In this document: positions 18,320 through 27,307 of the stretch, in pieces
How the letters are laid out: each line of letters begins with the position of its first letter
Position numbering within the stretch: position 1 is the stretch's first letter
Origin: Coprobacter secundus
GTDB taxonomy: Bacteria; Bacteroidota; Bacteroidia; Bacteroidales; Coprobacteraceae
Direction of reading: 5' to 3'
Length of the DNA: 64,000 nt
Assembly: GCA_000803105.1 (NCBI GenBank)
Contig: JTDA01000003.1
Location: 124,001 to 188,000, forward strand
Notes under the pieces: model-generated
What the model was told of the DNA's origin: nothing
The model's database searches: none
The model's input: only the letters and a program-made list of their open reading frames with translations
Position numbers and translations under genes: made by a program

Positions 18320-19540
18320 ATGTATTATCAATCGCATACTCTTGAGAATGGACTACGTATTGTTCATTTGCCATTATTATCTCCGGTATCCTATTGCGGT
18401 TTTGCTGTAAATGCCGGTACACGTGATGAATCAAATCATGAATTTGGTTTGGCTCATTTTGTCGAGCATATGATATTTAAAGGCACGTCTCATCGACGGT
18501 CGTTACATATTCTGAATAGAATGGAAAATGTTGGAGGAGAGTTGAATGCTTATACGGCAAAGGAGGAGACTCTCATCTACTCGGTTTTCTTAGAAGAACA
18601 TTTGGGTAGAGCTATAGAGTTACTTTCAGATTTGGTAATGAATTCTTGCTTCCCACAATCAGAAATAGAGAAGGAGGTTGAAGTTATACTTGATGAAATT
18701 AATTCTTACCGAGACAATCCTTCAGAGTTGATTTATGATGATTTTGAAAATTTATTATTTGAGAATCATCCGCTTGGTCATAATATATTGGGTGATAAAG
18801 AAGATTTATTAAATTTCAATTCTTTTTCTGGTCGGAATTTTCTTGACCGATTTTATTGTCCGGAGAATATGGTTTTCTTTTCGATGGGAAGTACGCCTTT
18901 TAAAAAAATTATATCTTTGGTCTCTAAAAATTGGAAGTGTGTACCTGGACGAACGAGTTTTAATAGGAGGTTTTCTCCCGATGATTATATACCTTTTTGT
19001 CAAAGAAAGCAATTGGATACATTCCAGACGCATGTTCTTATAGGTAACAGAGCTTATACGATATATGATAAACGGCGTACGGCTTTATATTTACTTAATA
19101 ATATTTTAGGTGGTCCTGGAATGAATAGTCGATTGAACATCTCATTGCGAGAAAGAACTGGGTATGTTTATACTGTAGAATCTTCATTGACATCTTATAC
19201 AGATACAGGAGTATTTGTAATTTATTTTGGGACAGATCATAAAAATACAGATAAATGTATCCAGTTAATCCAGAAAGAATTGAAAAAATTCAGAGATAAG
19301 AGTCTTACTTCAATGCAACTATCAATGGCCAAAAAGCAGCTTATGGGGCAAATTGGTGTAGGTACAGATAATCGGGAAAGCTTGGCTTTGGGATTGGGTA
19401 AAACTTTTTTGCATTGCAATCGTTACGATTCGATGGATGAGATTTATCACCGTTTGGAGATGGTTACAACATCGGATATTTTGGCTGTGGCCAATGATAT
19501 TTTTGATGAAAAGAGTCTCTCTATGCTGATTTATGATTGA
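18320..19540 (+). CDS. M16-family zinc metallopeptidase (processing-peptidase-like)
   Basis: This 406-residue M16 peptidase has the inverted zinc motif HFVEH (His46, Glu49, His50) in GLAHFVEHMIFKGT, and the downstream Glu in VEVILDEINSYRDNPSE that completes the site. The C-terminal half (MNSRLNISLRERTGYVYTVES) is the usual R/Y-containing partner domain of M16B proteins. There is no obvious signal peptide, so it is predicted to be cytoplasmic or leaderless. M16B members cut small peptides or targeting sequences; the substrate is unknown. Its 3' end overlaps the 3' end of the convergent HAD gene by 20 bp. Confidence 0.9.
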   Translation: MYYQSHTLENGLRIVHLPLLSPVSYCGFAVNAGTRDESNHEFGLAHFVEHMIFKGTSHRRSLHILNRMENVGGELNAYTAKEETLIYSVFLEEHLGRAIELLSDLVMNSCFPQSEIEKEVEVILDEINSYRDNPSELIYDDFENLLFENHPLGHNILGDKEDLLNFNSFSGRNFLDRFYCPENMVFFSMGSTPFKKIISLVSKNWKCVPGRTSFNRRFSPDDYIPFCQRKQLDTFQTHVLIGNRAYTIYDKRRTALYLLNNILGGPGMNSRLNISLRERTGYVYTVESSLTSYTDTGVFVIYFGTDHKNTDKCIQLIQKELKKFRDKSLTSMQLSMAKKQLMGQIGVGTDNRESLALGLGKTFLHCNRYDSMDEIYHRLEMVTTSDILAVANDIFDEKSLSMLIYD

Positions 19541-20243
19541 GTTCGGTCATCGTTTGCAGTATCTCCGGTATTTGAGTGAAATTTTGTATTTGTTTAAAAT
19601 ATGGGCTCTCTTGGGGGCATTCGGCCGTTTCGTGTATCCATGTTGTATGGCAAGGGATATAAATGCCTCTTCCTCCTAATTGTAGTATAGGTAGAATGTC
19701 AGATTTTACAGAATTACCTACCATTATGATTTCGTTTGGACAGCAGTCGATATTTTTTAATAGCTCTTCGTAGTTTCGAGTTGTCTTATCAGGCATTATT
19801 TCTATGTGAGAAAAATAAGGTTTTAATCCAGATGCTTCGATTTTTCTTTTTTGGTCTGTAGGGTCGCCTTTGGTTGCCAGAATGAGACGATATGAATATT
19901 GTAAAGAATTGAGTACATCTTCGACACCTTCATAGACTTTTACAGGACGTCTTAATTGCTCTTTCCCCAATTCCATTATTCTTGATATGATGTTACTTTT
20001 CAGATTCTCTCCACCCAATTGAAGAGCTGTATCTATCATGCTTAACATGAATCCTTTTATGCCGAAACCATAAATAGGCAAAGTTCCTATTTCTGATTTA
20101 AGTAATGTTTTTAAGATAACCTCTTTGGATCCGAATTTTTCGAGTAATAGGCAGAATTCTTGTTCTGTTTGTCTAAAAAATATTTCATTTTCCCAAAGTG
20201 TATCATCTGCATCGAATAATATAGTGTTTATATATTTTTTCAT
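19521..20243 (-). CDS. HAD-superfamily hydrolase (phosphatase-like)
   Basis: This 240-residue cytoplasmic HAD protein has motif I FDADDTLWE (nucleophile Asp11 and acid Asp13) and motif II LATKGD near residue 123. A motif III Lys is likely in DKTTRNYEELLKN, and motif IV in IMVGNSVKSDILP near 175. The helical cap after motif I resembles YjjG/haloacid-dehalogenase-like phosphatases. The substrate cannot be predicted. The 3' end overlaps that of the M16 gene by 20 bp on the other strand, and the start lies 82 bp from the divergent MnmA gene with which it shares a promoter region. Confidence 0.87.
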   Translation of the reverse strand: MKKYINTILFDADDTLWENEIFFRQTEQEFCLLLEKFGSKEVILKTLLKSEIGTLPIYGFGIKGFMLSMIDTALQLGGENLKSNIISRIMELGKEQLRRPVKVYEGVEDVLNSLQYSYRLILATKGDPTDQKRKIEASGLKPYFSHIEIMPDKTTRNYEELLKNIDCCPNEIIMVGNSVKSDILPILQLGGRGIYIPCHTTWIHETAECPQESPYFKQIQNFTQIPEILQTMTELNHKSA

Positions 20244-20269
20244 ATTTTATCGTTTTTAATAGAAGCTTA

Positions 20270-20307
20270 CAAAGATAAAACTTTTTTGCAAAATATTTTT
20301 ATCTTTG
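20270..20307. promoter_or_regulatory. Back-to-back -7 boxes between the HAD and MnmA genes
   Basis: A perfect TATCTTTG stands at 20300-20307 on the plus strand and another at 20270-20277 on the minus strand, forming an inverted repeat. Both match the Bacteroides -7 element, so the two genes probably start transcription divergently from here. No good -33 element at the usual distance was found for either. Confidence 0.5.
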
Positions 20308-20325
20308 CTTATTTCAAGAAATAGG

Positions 20326-21378
20326 ATGAAATCAAAGGAAAAAGTTGTATTGGGGATGAGTGGTGGAACAGATAGTTCTGCAGCAGCCCTTTTCTTGCAA
20401 CATGAAGGTTATGAAGTGATAGGTGTTACATTTCGTTTTTATGAGCCTGAAGGTGATACAAGCTATCTTGACGATGCTCGGGATACGGCTCATATTCTTG
20501 GGATAAAGCATCAAATTTTTGATGTAAGGCGGGAATTCGAAGAGAAAATAATATCTTATTTTATAAATGAATATATGGTTGGCCGTACTCCTGTTCCATG
20601 TATTGTTTGTAATAATTCTTTCAAATGGCCACTTTTGGCACGTATTGCAGATGAGAAAGGCATATTGTATATTGCTACGGGGCATTATGTGAGGAACAAA
20701 TTATATAATAATTCCAATTATATATATACTGGGTTGGATAAAGACAAAGATCAGTCTTTTTTCTTATGGGGATTAGGACCGGATTTGCTGAAGCGAGCAC
20801 TTTTCCCTTTGGGTAGATTTACTAAAAGTCAGGTTCGGGAGTTCGTACGTCAGCAAGGATTACTAAAGATGGCGGATAAAAAAGATAGTTTGGGTGTTTG
20901 TTTTTGTCCTGGAGATTATCGTTCGTTTCTTCGAAACCGTGTACCCAAAAGTAGCTTCAATGTGGGATTTTATGAAGATGTATCGGGCCATGTACTTGGG
21001 AAACATGAAGGGTATCCTTTCTATACGATCGGACAGCGTCGAGGCCTTGGCATTAATTTGCAAGTTCCGATGTATGTGCAGGCGATTATTCCGGGAAAAA
21101 ATAGAATAAGATTGTCTCCATTATCAGGCTTATATTGTAATACGATGTTATTGAAGGCTGTAAATATCGTATCGAGAGAAGATTTCGATAATCAGGAGGT
21201 GATATGCCGTATTCGTTATCGTAAACAGTCTGTATCGTGTAGGGTAGAGTGGCTATCAAAGAATCAAGTAAAAGTATTTTTTTGTGTGCCGGAACATTCG
21301 ATTGCTCCGGGACAAGCTGCTGCTTTTTATAAGGGGGATCGTTTACTTGGAGGAGGAATAATCGAACAAGCATTGTAA
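20326..21378 (+). CDS. tRNA 2-thiouridylase, MnmA-family paralogue
   Basis: This is a 350-residue enzyme of the family that thiolates U34 of tRNAs for Lys, Glu and Gln using ATP and persulfide sulfur. The PP-loop is GMSGGTDSS (residues 10-18), with Thr where most MnmA have Val. The catalytic Cys pair is present: Cys92 in TPVPCIVCN (most MnmA have TPNPC) and Cys192 in LGVCFCPGDYRSFL. The C-terminal beta-barrel (FYTIGQRRGLGI, APGQAAAFYKGDRLLGGGII) is intact. The Met at 20326 was chosen because an upstream TTG at 20305 lies inside the predicted -7 box. Bacteroidota often carry more than one MnmA paralogue, so this may not be the main copy. Confidence 0.87.
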   Translation: MKSKEKVVLGMSGGTDSSAAALFLQHEGYEVIGVTFRFYEPEGDTSYLDDARDTAHILGIKHQIFDVRREFEEKIISYFINEYMVGRTPVPCIVCNNSFKWPLLARIADEKGILYIATGHYVRNKLYNNSNYIYTGLDKDKDQSFFLWGLGPDLLKRALFPLGRFTKSQVREFVRQQGLLKMADKKDSLGVCFCPGDYRSFLRNRVPKSSFNVGFYEDVSGHVLGKHEGYPFYTIGQRRGLGINLQVPMYVQAIIPGKNRIRLSPLSGLYCNTMLLKAVNIVSREDFDNQEVICRIRYRKQSVSCRVEWLSKNQVKVFFCVPEHSIAPGQAAAFYKGDRLLGGGIIEQAL

Positions 21379-21425
21379 AGTGCATTGTGATTCTTGAGAA
21401 TTTATATTCGTTAAAAAAATGATAT

Positions 21426-22310
21426 ATGAAAAACACGAAGGATAGTGTTTCTAAAAACTTTGGCAGACAAATTTTCGATGAAAAGGACTTCCAGTCGAAG
21501 TGCTATATGGTAACTGGAAATAGTGCAGATATATCGTCTATTTTTGCATCTTTGCAAGAAGAAACGGGAGGTGTTGCTATCGTTTGTTTTGACGGAGATT
21601 TATATATAGAGATAGACTCTAGCCCTATACATATGGATAAAGGTACTTTGTGTACATTCTTTTCCGGAAATCGATTTGAATATAAGGGATCTTCTCTGGA
21701 ATTCATTGGATATATTGCTGTAATAGGCTCTTATTTTATTTCAAATCTTGATACACATATTTCTATTACATATTTTTTGTATAATAAAAATAATCCGGTA
21801 ATTCCCATTCCTTCGGAAGAGCTAAATACAATACAACAATCATTGCAAATATTTTCTGATAAGATGGAAAGAACTGACCATCCGTATCATAAAGAAATTA
21901 TGAGGGAGATATTATTGATTGCTATGTATGAAATATGTGCTGTTTATGAGCAACAGGAACATAATATTTCGGGTAAGAAAGAACGTCTTAAAAAAGAGGA
22001 ACAGTTAAAAGAGTTTCTTCGTTTGGTCGAATTGAATTGTCGGGAAGAAAGAGCTCTTGAATTTTATGCGCAAAAGTTAAGCCTTACTTCTAAATATTTA
22101 TCATCCAATATTAAATCTTTAACAGGATATAGCGCTGCAGAATGGATACATCATATTTTATTGTTGAGGATAAAATCAGTTTTACGATCTTCTCCCATGT
22201 CTATGCAGCAGGTTGCAGATTATTTTCATTTTCCGAATGCTTCTTTTTTTGGCAAGTTTTTTAAAAAATACACAGGAATGACGCCTCGGGAATATAAGTT
22301 GAATGCATAA
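21426..22310 (+). CDS. AraC-family transcriptional regulator
   Basis: The 294-residue protein has an N-terminal cupin-like sensing region (residues 20-150) and a C-terminal AraC/XylS DNA-binding domain. The first helix-turn-helix is around REERALEFYAQKLSLTSKYLSSNIKSL and the second around MSMQQVADYFHFPNASFFGKFFKKYTGMTPREYK, which is the family signature. The ligand is unknown. The gene follows mnmA by 47 bp on the same strand and converges with a small hypothetical gene 12 bp away. Short AraC proteins like this usually act on nearby or unlinked operons; no target can be named here. Confidence 0.87.
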   Translation: MKNTKDSVSKNFGRQIFDEKDFQSKCYMVTGNSADISSIFASLQEETGGVAIVCFDGDLYIEIDSSPIHMDKGTLCTFFSGNRFEYKGSSLEFIGYIAVIGSYFISNLDTHISITYFLYNKNNPVIPIPSEELNTIQQSLQIFSDKMERTDHPYHKEIMREILLIAMYEICAVYEQQEHNISGKKERLKKEEQLKEFLRLVELNCREERALEFYAQKLSLTSKYLSSNIKSLTGYSAAEWIHHILLLRIKSVLRSSPMSMQQVADYFHFPNASFFGKFFKKYTGMTPREYKLNA

Positions 22311-22322
22311 TTGGAAGGATGT

Positions 22323-22637
22323 TTATTTTGTTGACAAAGCTTTTATATAAATTTTTATGAGGGCTTGAATATCTTCTGTAATATTATTTTCTTTTAAGCT
22401 ATTCCGAAGTGAGTTGAGAATATAGCAACTAAATTCTGCTTTTTGCTTTTCTGTCAGTTGTTTAAAGGTAGAGACTACATCGATATCAAGGATATCCAGG
22501 ATATTAGGAAAAATATTGCATTGGTTACAAATTTCTTTTATAAGCCGTTCTGTATAATCATTTCCCGTGTGGCTCCCAGATATTTCGATGAGAGCTTTTA
22601 TCAGAGCAGATATTTCATCATACGAATATGTGTTCAT
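22323..22637 (-). CDS. Hypothetical small helical protein, 104 residues
   Basis: I do not recognise this protein. It begins MNTYSYDEISALIKALIE, is predicted to be mostly helical, and is soluble with no signal peptide or membrane segment. It has two Cys in one stretch (ICNQCNIFP) and a third in EFSCYILN, without a metal-binding spacing I can name. It is convergent with the AraC gene. The codon content looks like its neighbours and the frame is closed by a normal stop, so it is probably real. Confidence 0.5.
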   Translation of the reverse strand: MNTYSYDEISALIKALIEISGSHTGNDYTERLIKEICNQCNIFPNILDILDIDVVSTFKQLTEKQKAEFSCYILNSLRNSLKENNITEDIQALIKIYIKALSTK

Positions 22638-22770
22638 AAGGCTTGGTTATGATCGGGAAGATGATAATATATGTATTTAGATGTATAATAATCTAAATTC
22701 GCTTCAAAGAAGGAACTTTATTATAAAATAATGATTCGATTGTAATTTTTGGAATCTTACGTGTAGAAAA

Positions 22771-22847
22771 GGGGTATAGAAACTGAGCTTTATCTTATGA
22801 AGGCTCTGGCTAAGACCCAACCGGAGATAAAGTCAGTTCTACACCCC
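22771..22847. repeat. Imperfect long inverted repeat (about 23 pairs)
   Basis: The arms 22771-22795 and 22825-22847 match with one mismatch and two single-base bulges, around a 29-nt centre. It lies in the gene-free gap, is much longer than the terminators seen elsewhere in the window, and lacks a T run directly after the stem on either strand. Confidence 0.7.
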
Positions 22848-23248
22848 CGATTTACTTTTTTATATAAAAATCTTATTTGTCCAAATAGAACAAATGATTT
22901 ATTTACTGTTAGTAAAAGGGTTGTGCAGAACTTTCTTTATGCTTCTCCAGTTAAAAATACAGCCAGAATTTTCATAAGAAGCACAAATATCTGCTTGTAA
23001 AAAGACACTTATTATAAAAGGGTCTCTTTTTATCTTGCAAAGATACGAACCTTTTCGTTAAGCGGCGGCAGAATTAAAATGAAAATTCTGAAAGTGCCGA
23101 TATGCAGAAGTTCCCAATAAACGGATTAATAGTATGTCATTAAATGTATATCCATGTTTTATTGATTTTAGATATTATAAACAAATATAACCAAAATATT
23201 CGGATTTTTGCTATAATATCCTATATAATTAGTTCGATGAAAGAGAAA

Positions 23249-23295
23249 ATAAACGGATTATTCAGTCTGAAACATATACTTGATAACCCGTTTAT
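23249..23295 (-). terminator. Possible terminator behind the YfhO-like gene
   Basis: An 8-bp stem (23249-23256 with 23288-23295) with a 31-nt loop lies just after the stop of the membrane-protein gene. There is only a weak T-rich flank, so function as a terminator is uncertain. Confidence 0.35.
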
Positions 23296-23317
23296 GAAAA
23301 ATTGAGAGATAAATCTT

Positions 23318-25774
23318 TTATTCGGTCTTTATTTCAGAATTTTTTCCTTTCTTTATTTGTATTATTGCTGTACTCAAAAGTAAAATGAAAATGGCTATAA
23401 TACATGCATATGCTATGTAAGTCGTAATGGTTATTGATTGAGGTTCAAATCTGAATATAATTTCATGCTCCCCTGCAGGAATATCTAATCCTCTTAAAAC
23501 ATAATTGACCCTTGCCATTTCAGCTTTTTCCCCGTCAATAGTAATATTCCAACCCCAAGGGAAAAAAACTTCAGAGAACACAGCACTGCCACCTTTTGAA
23601 GTCTTAGCTTTATAATGTAGTTCATTCGGTTTATATGAGGTTAAGAATATGGTATCTCCTTGAGTATAGGAAGAAATATATTGACCGAAAAGATTTTTAT
23701 ATGACTGGTCAGCTATTGCCGTTGTTCTCTCATTAAATTCGGTCAATGCATCCATTTCTTCATGGGAATTATTTACCCATTTTATATTGGAAACAAACCA
23801 CGCATTACCCATGGCATTATGATTGGGGATGGCTTGCGGTTGTCCATTATTATCTCCCGGGACAATAAAGTATTTTGCATTCAGCATATTGATTACATGC
23901 TGATTATTATTGACTAATTGATATTTTATAAGGTCATCATATCTTCTTAGTTTTGCAGCGTGGTATCCTCCGATAGATTTATGGTGGTAAGATGTCGATG
24001 CATCGTTAAAGGGATCAGAGGTCAGATTATATACCCTGTAATGAGGGTCGGGGTCTGCCAGTATTTGGCGGTCAGCAGCAGTCATTGGGAATGGCTCTTT
24101 AATTGTTCTCTCAGGGACGAAGTTTTTAGTGCTAAGGTATCGTTTATTGACGTTATACATGTCTCCTAAAACAATAATACCTATAGCAACAATTAAGGTC
24201 GATTTTCCAACTTTTCCTATTGAATAAAGCCATAGGAATCCTATACCCAAGATTATGATAATGAAACTTCGCCAAGCGTCGGAAACAAAAATTGCTTTTC
24301 GGGCAATCTCCATATTAGCAAATATTTCGCCATATTCCATATTTTTTGCAAGAAAGTCTTTTTCATATCCGCTTGTAAAATTAAAGAACAGGGATGGGAA
24401 CAGTGCAAATAATAATGCCATTCCTCCTGTCAGAATAAAAGCAACGATTGTATATGTCCGCTGTTCTAATAATGGTTTTGGCTTTGTGATTAGTTCTTTC
24501 AATGCAAGTATTGCTAATAATGGTATACAGAACTCTGCAATGACAAGAATACTTGACACTGTACGGAATTTGTTATACATCGGAAAATAATCTATAAACC
24601 ACTGTGTTACGGGAAGAAAGTTTTTCCCCCATGATAGGATGATAGACAAAAACGTTACTGCTAATAGTGCCCATTTTAATGACCCTTTAACTATGAAACA
24701 GCCTAAAATGAAAAGAAACATAATGAGGGCTCCTGCGTAGACTGGACCTGATGTTCCAGGCTGGTCACCCCAATATTGATTCATTTGAGCGACATATTCA
24801 CGCATATTGGGTGAAACGTTTTCTAAAGCTTTTTTGTTGTTTCCTATATAGCCCGAGGCTCCACCTTTAGTATCCGGGATAAGCAATGTCCACGTTTCCC
24901 CTATACCATAACTCCATTGTGTGATGTATTCCGTAGAAAGACCAGACTTTGCTTCTTTTTCTCCTTCTGCACTTTGCTTTTTTTGTTCCAATCCGGCCTG
25001 ACCTCTCATGGTTTCTTTAGAGTATTCATATGTATGATACAAATTGGGCAGATTGGCTCCTACGGCTAATAATCCTGCGATTATCAAGGTCCCTGTTGCT
25101 TTGAAAAAACGAGAAAGCTGTTTTTGCTTATAAGCATCTACAAAGCAAGCGATGACGATGGCAGCAATTACAAATAGGAAATAATAGGTCATTTGGATGT
25201 GGTTCGAAACAATTTGTAGCATAGCAAAGAATGCTGCTAATGCTGCTCCCGCTAAATATTTCCCTCTATAAGCCAATAAAATACCAGCTATTGTCGGGGG
25301 GATATAGGCTAGAGTGATGAATTTCCAGATATGACCGGCTGCTATGATTATAAAAAAATAGGATGAAAAGGCATAAGCAATTGCACCTATGAGAGCCAGA
25401 GGCCATTTAATATGTAAAGTTATCAATAGAATGAAAAATCCTAACATCATAATGAAAACTAATGATGCTGGAGTTTTTATCCATAGATGATAGGCGTTTG
25501 TAATCTGGTTTATCCAAGTATTATTGTCATAACTGGGAGAAATTTGGAAATTAGGCATTCCAGAAAAAATAGAGTTAGTCCATCGAGTTGTTTCTCCGGT
25601 TTTTTCTTTAAATGCAATACCTTCTTGACCGATGGCAATGCCTTGTTGCATATCTCCCTGAAATAAGACTTTATTCTCGAAAATATCGGGAGTAAAATAT
25701 ATATATGACAATAAAATCATGAATAGCACTGACCCAATGTAGGGAAGAGCTTTTTTCATCAACTGTTTATTCAT
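23318..25774 (-). CDS. YfhO-like large polytopic membrane protein
   Basis: The 818-residue protein has about a dozen hydrophobic segments (for example YIGSVLFMILLSYIYF near 12-27, and several between 110 and 470). It also has a large extracytoplasmic region near 530-780 (SYHHKSIGGYHAAKLRRYDD, WFVSNIKWVNNSHEEMDAL) and a last membrane segment near the C-terminus. The late WGWNITIDGEKAEMARVNYVLRG stretch is typical of YfhO-family proteins, which belong to the GT-C glycosyltransferase-like group. Gram-positive members add sugars to lipoteichoic acid. The substrate in Bacteroidota is unknown. It follows ahcY by 15 bp and may be co-transcribed with it. Confidence 0.82.
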   Translation of the reverse strand: MNKQLMKKALPYIGSVLFMILLSYIYFTPDIFENKVLFQGDMQQGIAIGQEGIAFKEKTGETTRWTNSIFSGMPNFQISPSYDNNTWINQITNAYHLWIKTPASLVFIMMLGFFILLITLHIKWPLALIGAIAYAFSSYFFIIIAAGHIWKFITLAYIPPTIAGILLAYRGKYLAGAALAAFFAMLQIVSNHIQMTYYFLFVIAAIVIACFVDAYKQKQLSRFFKATGTLIIAGLLAVGANLPNLYHTYEYSKETMRGQAGLEQKKQSAEGEKEAKSGLSTEYITQWSYGIGETWTLLIPDTKGGASGYIGNNKKALENVSPNMREYVAQMNQYWGDQPGTSGPVYAGALIMFLFILGCFIVKGSLKWALLAVTFLSIILSWGKNFLPVTQWFIDYFPMYNKFRTVSSILVIAEFCIPLLAILALKELITKPKPLLEQRTYTIVAFILTGGMALLFALFPSLFFNFTSGYEKDFLAKNMEYGEIFANMEIARKAIFVSDAWRSFIIIILGIGFLWLYSIGKVGKSTLIVAIGIIVLGDMYNVNKRYLSTKNFVPERTIKEPFPMTAADRQILADPDPHYRVYNLTSDPFNDASTSYHHKSIGGYHAAKLRRYDDLIKYQLVNNNQHVINMLNAKYFIVPGDNNGQPQAIPNHNAMGNAWFVSNIKWVNNSHEEMDALTEFNERTTAIADQSYKNLFGQYISSYTQGDTIFLTSYKPNELHYKAKTSKGGSAVFSEVFFPWGWNITIDGEKAEMARVNYVLRGLDIPAGEHEIIFRFEPQSITITTYIAYACIIAIFILLLSTAIIQIKKGKNSEIKTE

Positions 25775-25789
25775 AAAGCTTTTATTAAA

Positions 25790-27208
25790 TTAATAGCGAT
25801 AATGTTCGGGCTTAAATGGTCCGTTTTTAGGAACACCGATATAGGCAGCTTGTTTTTCGCTCAGTTCTGTTAGTTTGACACCGAGTTTACTTAAGTGTAG
25901 ACGAGCAACTTCTTCATCCAATATCTTAGGTAAACGGTATACCCCGATTTTATAACTATTTTTGAATAATTCAATCTGTGCAAGAGTTTGATTTGTAAAT
26001 GAATTACTCATAACAAAAGAGGGGTGTCCTGTAGCACAACCTAAGTTTACAAGTCGCCCGTCTGCCAATAAAATGATTGAGTGTCCTTCTGGGAAAAAAT
26101 ACTGATCTACTTGAGGCTTTATGTTTCGGCATTGAATTCCCGGATAATTTTTTAATTTGTCTACTTGAATTTCATTGTCAAAATGACCAATATTGCATAC
26201 AATTGCATTATCTTTCATTTTTGATAGATGCTCGATACGTATTATATCGCAATTTCCTGTAGTGGTAACATAAATATCACCCTCCGCCAAAGCGTCTTCA
26301 ACTGTTGTTACTTCATATCCTTCCATTGCAGCTTGTAATGCACAAATCGGATCGATTTCTGTAACTAAGACTCGGGCCCCGTAGGAGCGCATTGATTGGG
26401 CACATCCTTTACCTACGTCACCGTATCCGCATACAACGACGACTTTTCCGGCAATCATAATATCCGTAGCTCGTTTTATACCGTCTGCTAAAGATTCTCT
26501 ACATCCGTAGTGGTTATCAAATTTCGATTTAGTTACAGAATCGTTTACATTAAAAGCCGGGAACAATAATTTACCTTCTTCCATCATTTGATATAATCGA
26601 TGTACTCCAGTTGTCGTTTCTTCAGAGACACCTTTTATTTCGGGAAGTATTTGAGTCCATAATTTGTTGTCGGCATTTAAAGTTGCTTTTAATATTTTTA
26701 TCAGTGCGATTTCATCTTGGGTTTCCGGTGTGTAATCTAATGTAGAGGGGTCTTTTTCTGCCCGATATCCCATATGTAACATTAAAGTTGCATCTCCTCC
26801 GTCATCGACAATTAGATTCGGCCCTTTTCCGTTTGGAAATCGTAATGCCTGGAGTGTACACCACCAATAGTCTTCGAGAGTTTCCCCTTTCCATGCAAAG
26901 ACCCGAACTCCAGTTGCCGCAATTGCCGCTGCTGCATGATCTTGTGTGGAATATATGTTACAACTAACCCACTGTACCTCTGCTCCTAATTCGACTAAAG
27001 TTTCTATTAATACTGCAGTTTGGATAGTCATGTGCAGGGAACCCATGATTCGGGCACCTTTTAACGGTTTATCTTTTTTATATTTTTCTCTGAGGGCCAT
27101 TAATCCTGGCATTTCTTTCTCTGCTAATTCTATTTCTTTACGTCCGAAATCGGCTAATGTAATATCTGCTACTTTATAAGGCAGTTGTGAAAACAATTCT
27201 TCTGTCAT
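25790..27208 (-). CDS. ahcY: S-adenosylhomocysteine hydrolase
   Basis: The 472-residue NAD-dependent enzyme splits S-adenosylhomocysteine into homocysteine and adenosine, keeping SAM-dependent methylation going. Visible landmarks are GSLHMTIQTAVLIETL near the N-terminus, ATQDHAA-like SCNIYSTQDHAAAAIA, the NDSVTKSKFDN substrate block, the NAD-binding VVCGYGDVGKGCAQSM, and the C-terminal PKNGPFKPEHYRY tail that reaches the neighbouring subunit. Length and motifs are complete. A minus-strand -7-like box TAGATTTG (27231-27238) lies just upstream of the start. A SAM-dependent methyltransferase gene lies about 100 bp upstream on the same strand. Confidence 0.96.
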   Translation of the reverse strand: MTEELFSQLPYKVADITLADFGRKEIELAEKEMPGLMALREKYKKDKPLKGARIMGSLHMTIQTAVLIETLVELGAEVQWVSCNIYSTQDHAAAAIAATGVRVFAWKGETLEDYWWCTLQALRFPNGKGPNLIVDDGGDATLMLHMGYRAEKDPSTLDYTPETQDEIALIKILKATLNADNKLWTQILPEIKGVSEETTTGVHRLYQMMEEGKLLFPAFNVNDSVTKSKFDNHYGCRESLADGIKRATDIMIAGKVVVVCGYGDVGKGCAQSMRSYGARVLVTEIDPICALQAAMEGYEVTTVEDALAEGDIYVTTTGNCDIIRIEHLSKMKDNAIVCNIGHFDNEIQVDKLKNYPGIQCRNIKPQVDQYFFPEGHSIILLADGRLVNLGCATGHPSFVMSNSFTNQTLAQIELFKNSYKIGVYRLPKILDEEVARLHLSKLGVKLTELSEKQAAYIGVPKNGPFKPEHYRY

Positions 27209-27307
27209 GTCGTAATCAATATTTTGTTTGCAAATCTACGAAAAAATGTGAGATGATTTTGGGGTATCTATATAAAAATGAATATCTGTTACTATGTTGA
27301 GCTATAA

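Larger units (their letters stand above)
22638..23317. other. 680-bp intergenic region rich in inverted repeats
   Basis: No protein-like frame was found. The region holds a 23-pair imperfect hairpin (22771-22847), small hairpins at 22876-22915, an imperfect 10-bp stem with a T run (22999-23032), an irregular hairpin at 23066-23099, a minus-strand -7 box TATCTTTG (23038-23045), and copies of a 13-bp repeat at 23116 and 23248. A structured non-coding RNA is possible. Confidence 0.5.

Noticed and set aside
20305..20325. TTG start for the MnmA-like gene
   Set aside because: It lies within the predicted -7 promoter box; the ATG at 20326 fits the family N-terminus.
22797..23000. Small plus-strand open frame in the 680-bp gap
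   Set aside because: It lies across the inverted repeats, has no protein-like composition or ribosome-binding context, and is better explained by structured non-coding DNA.
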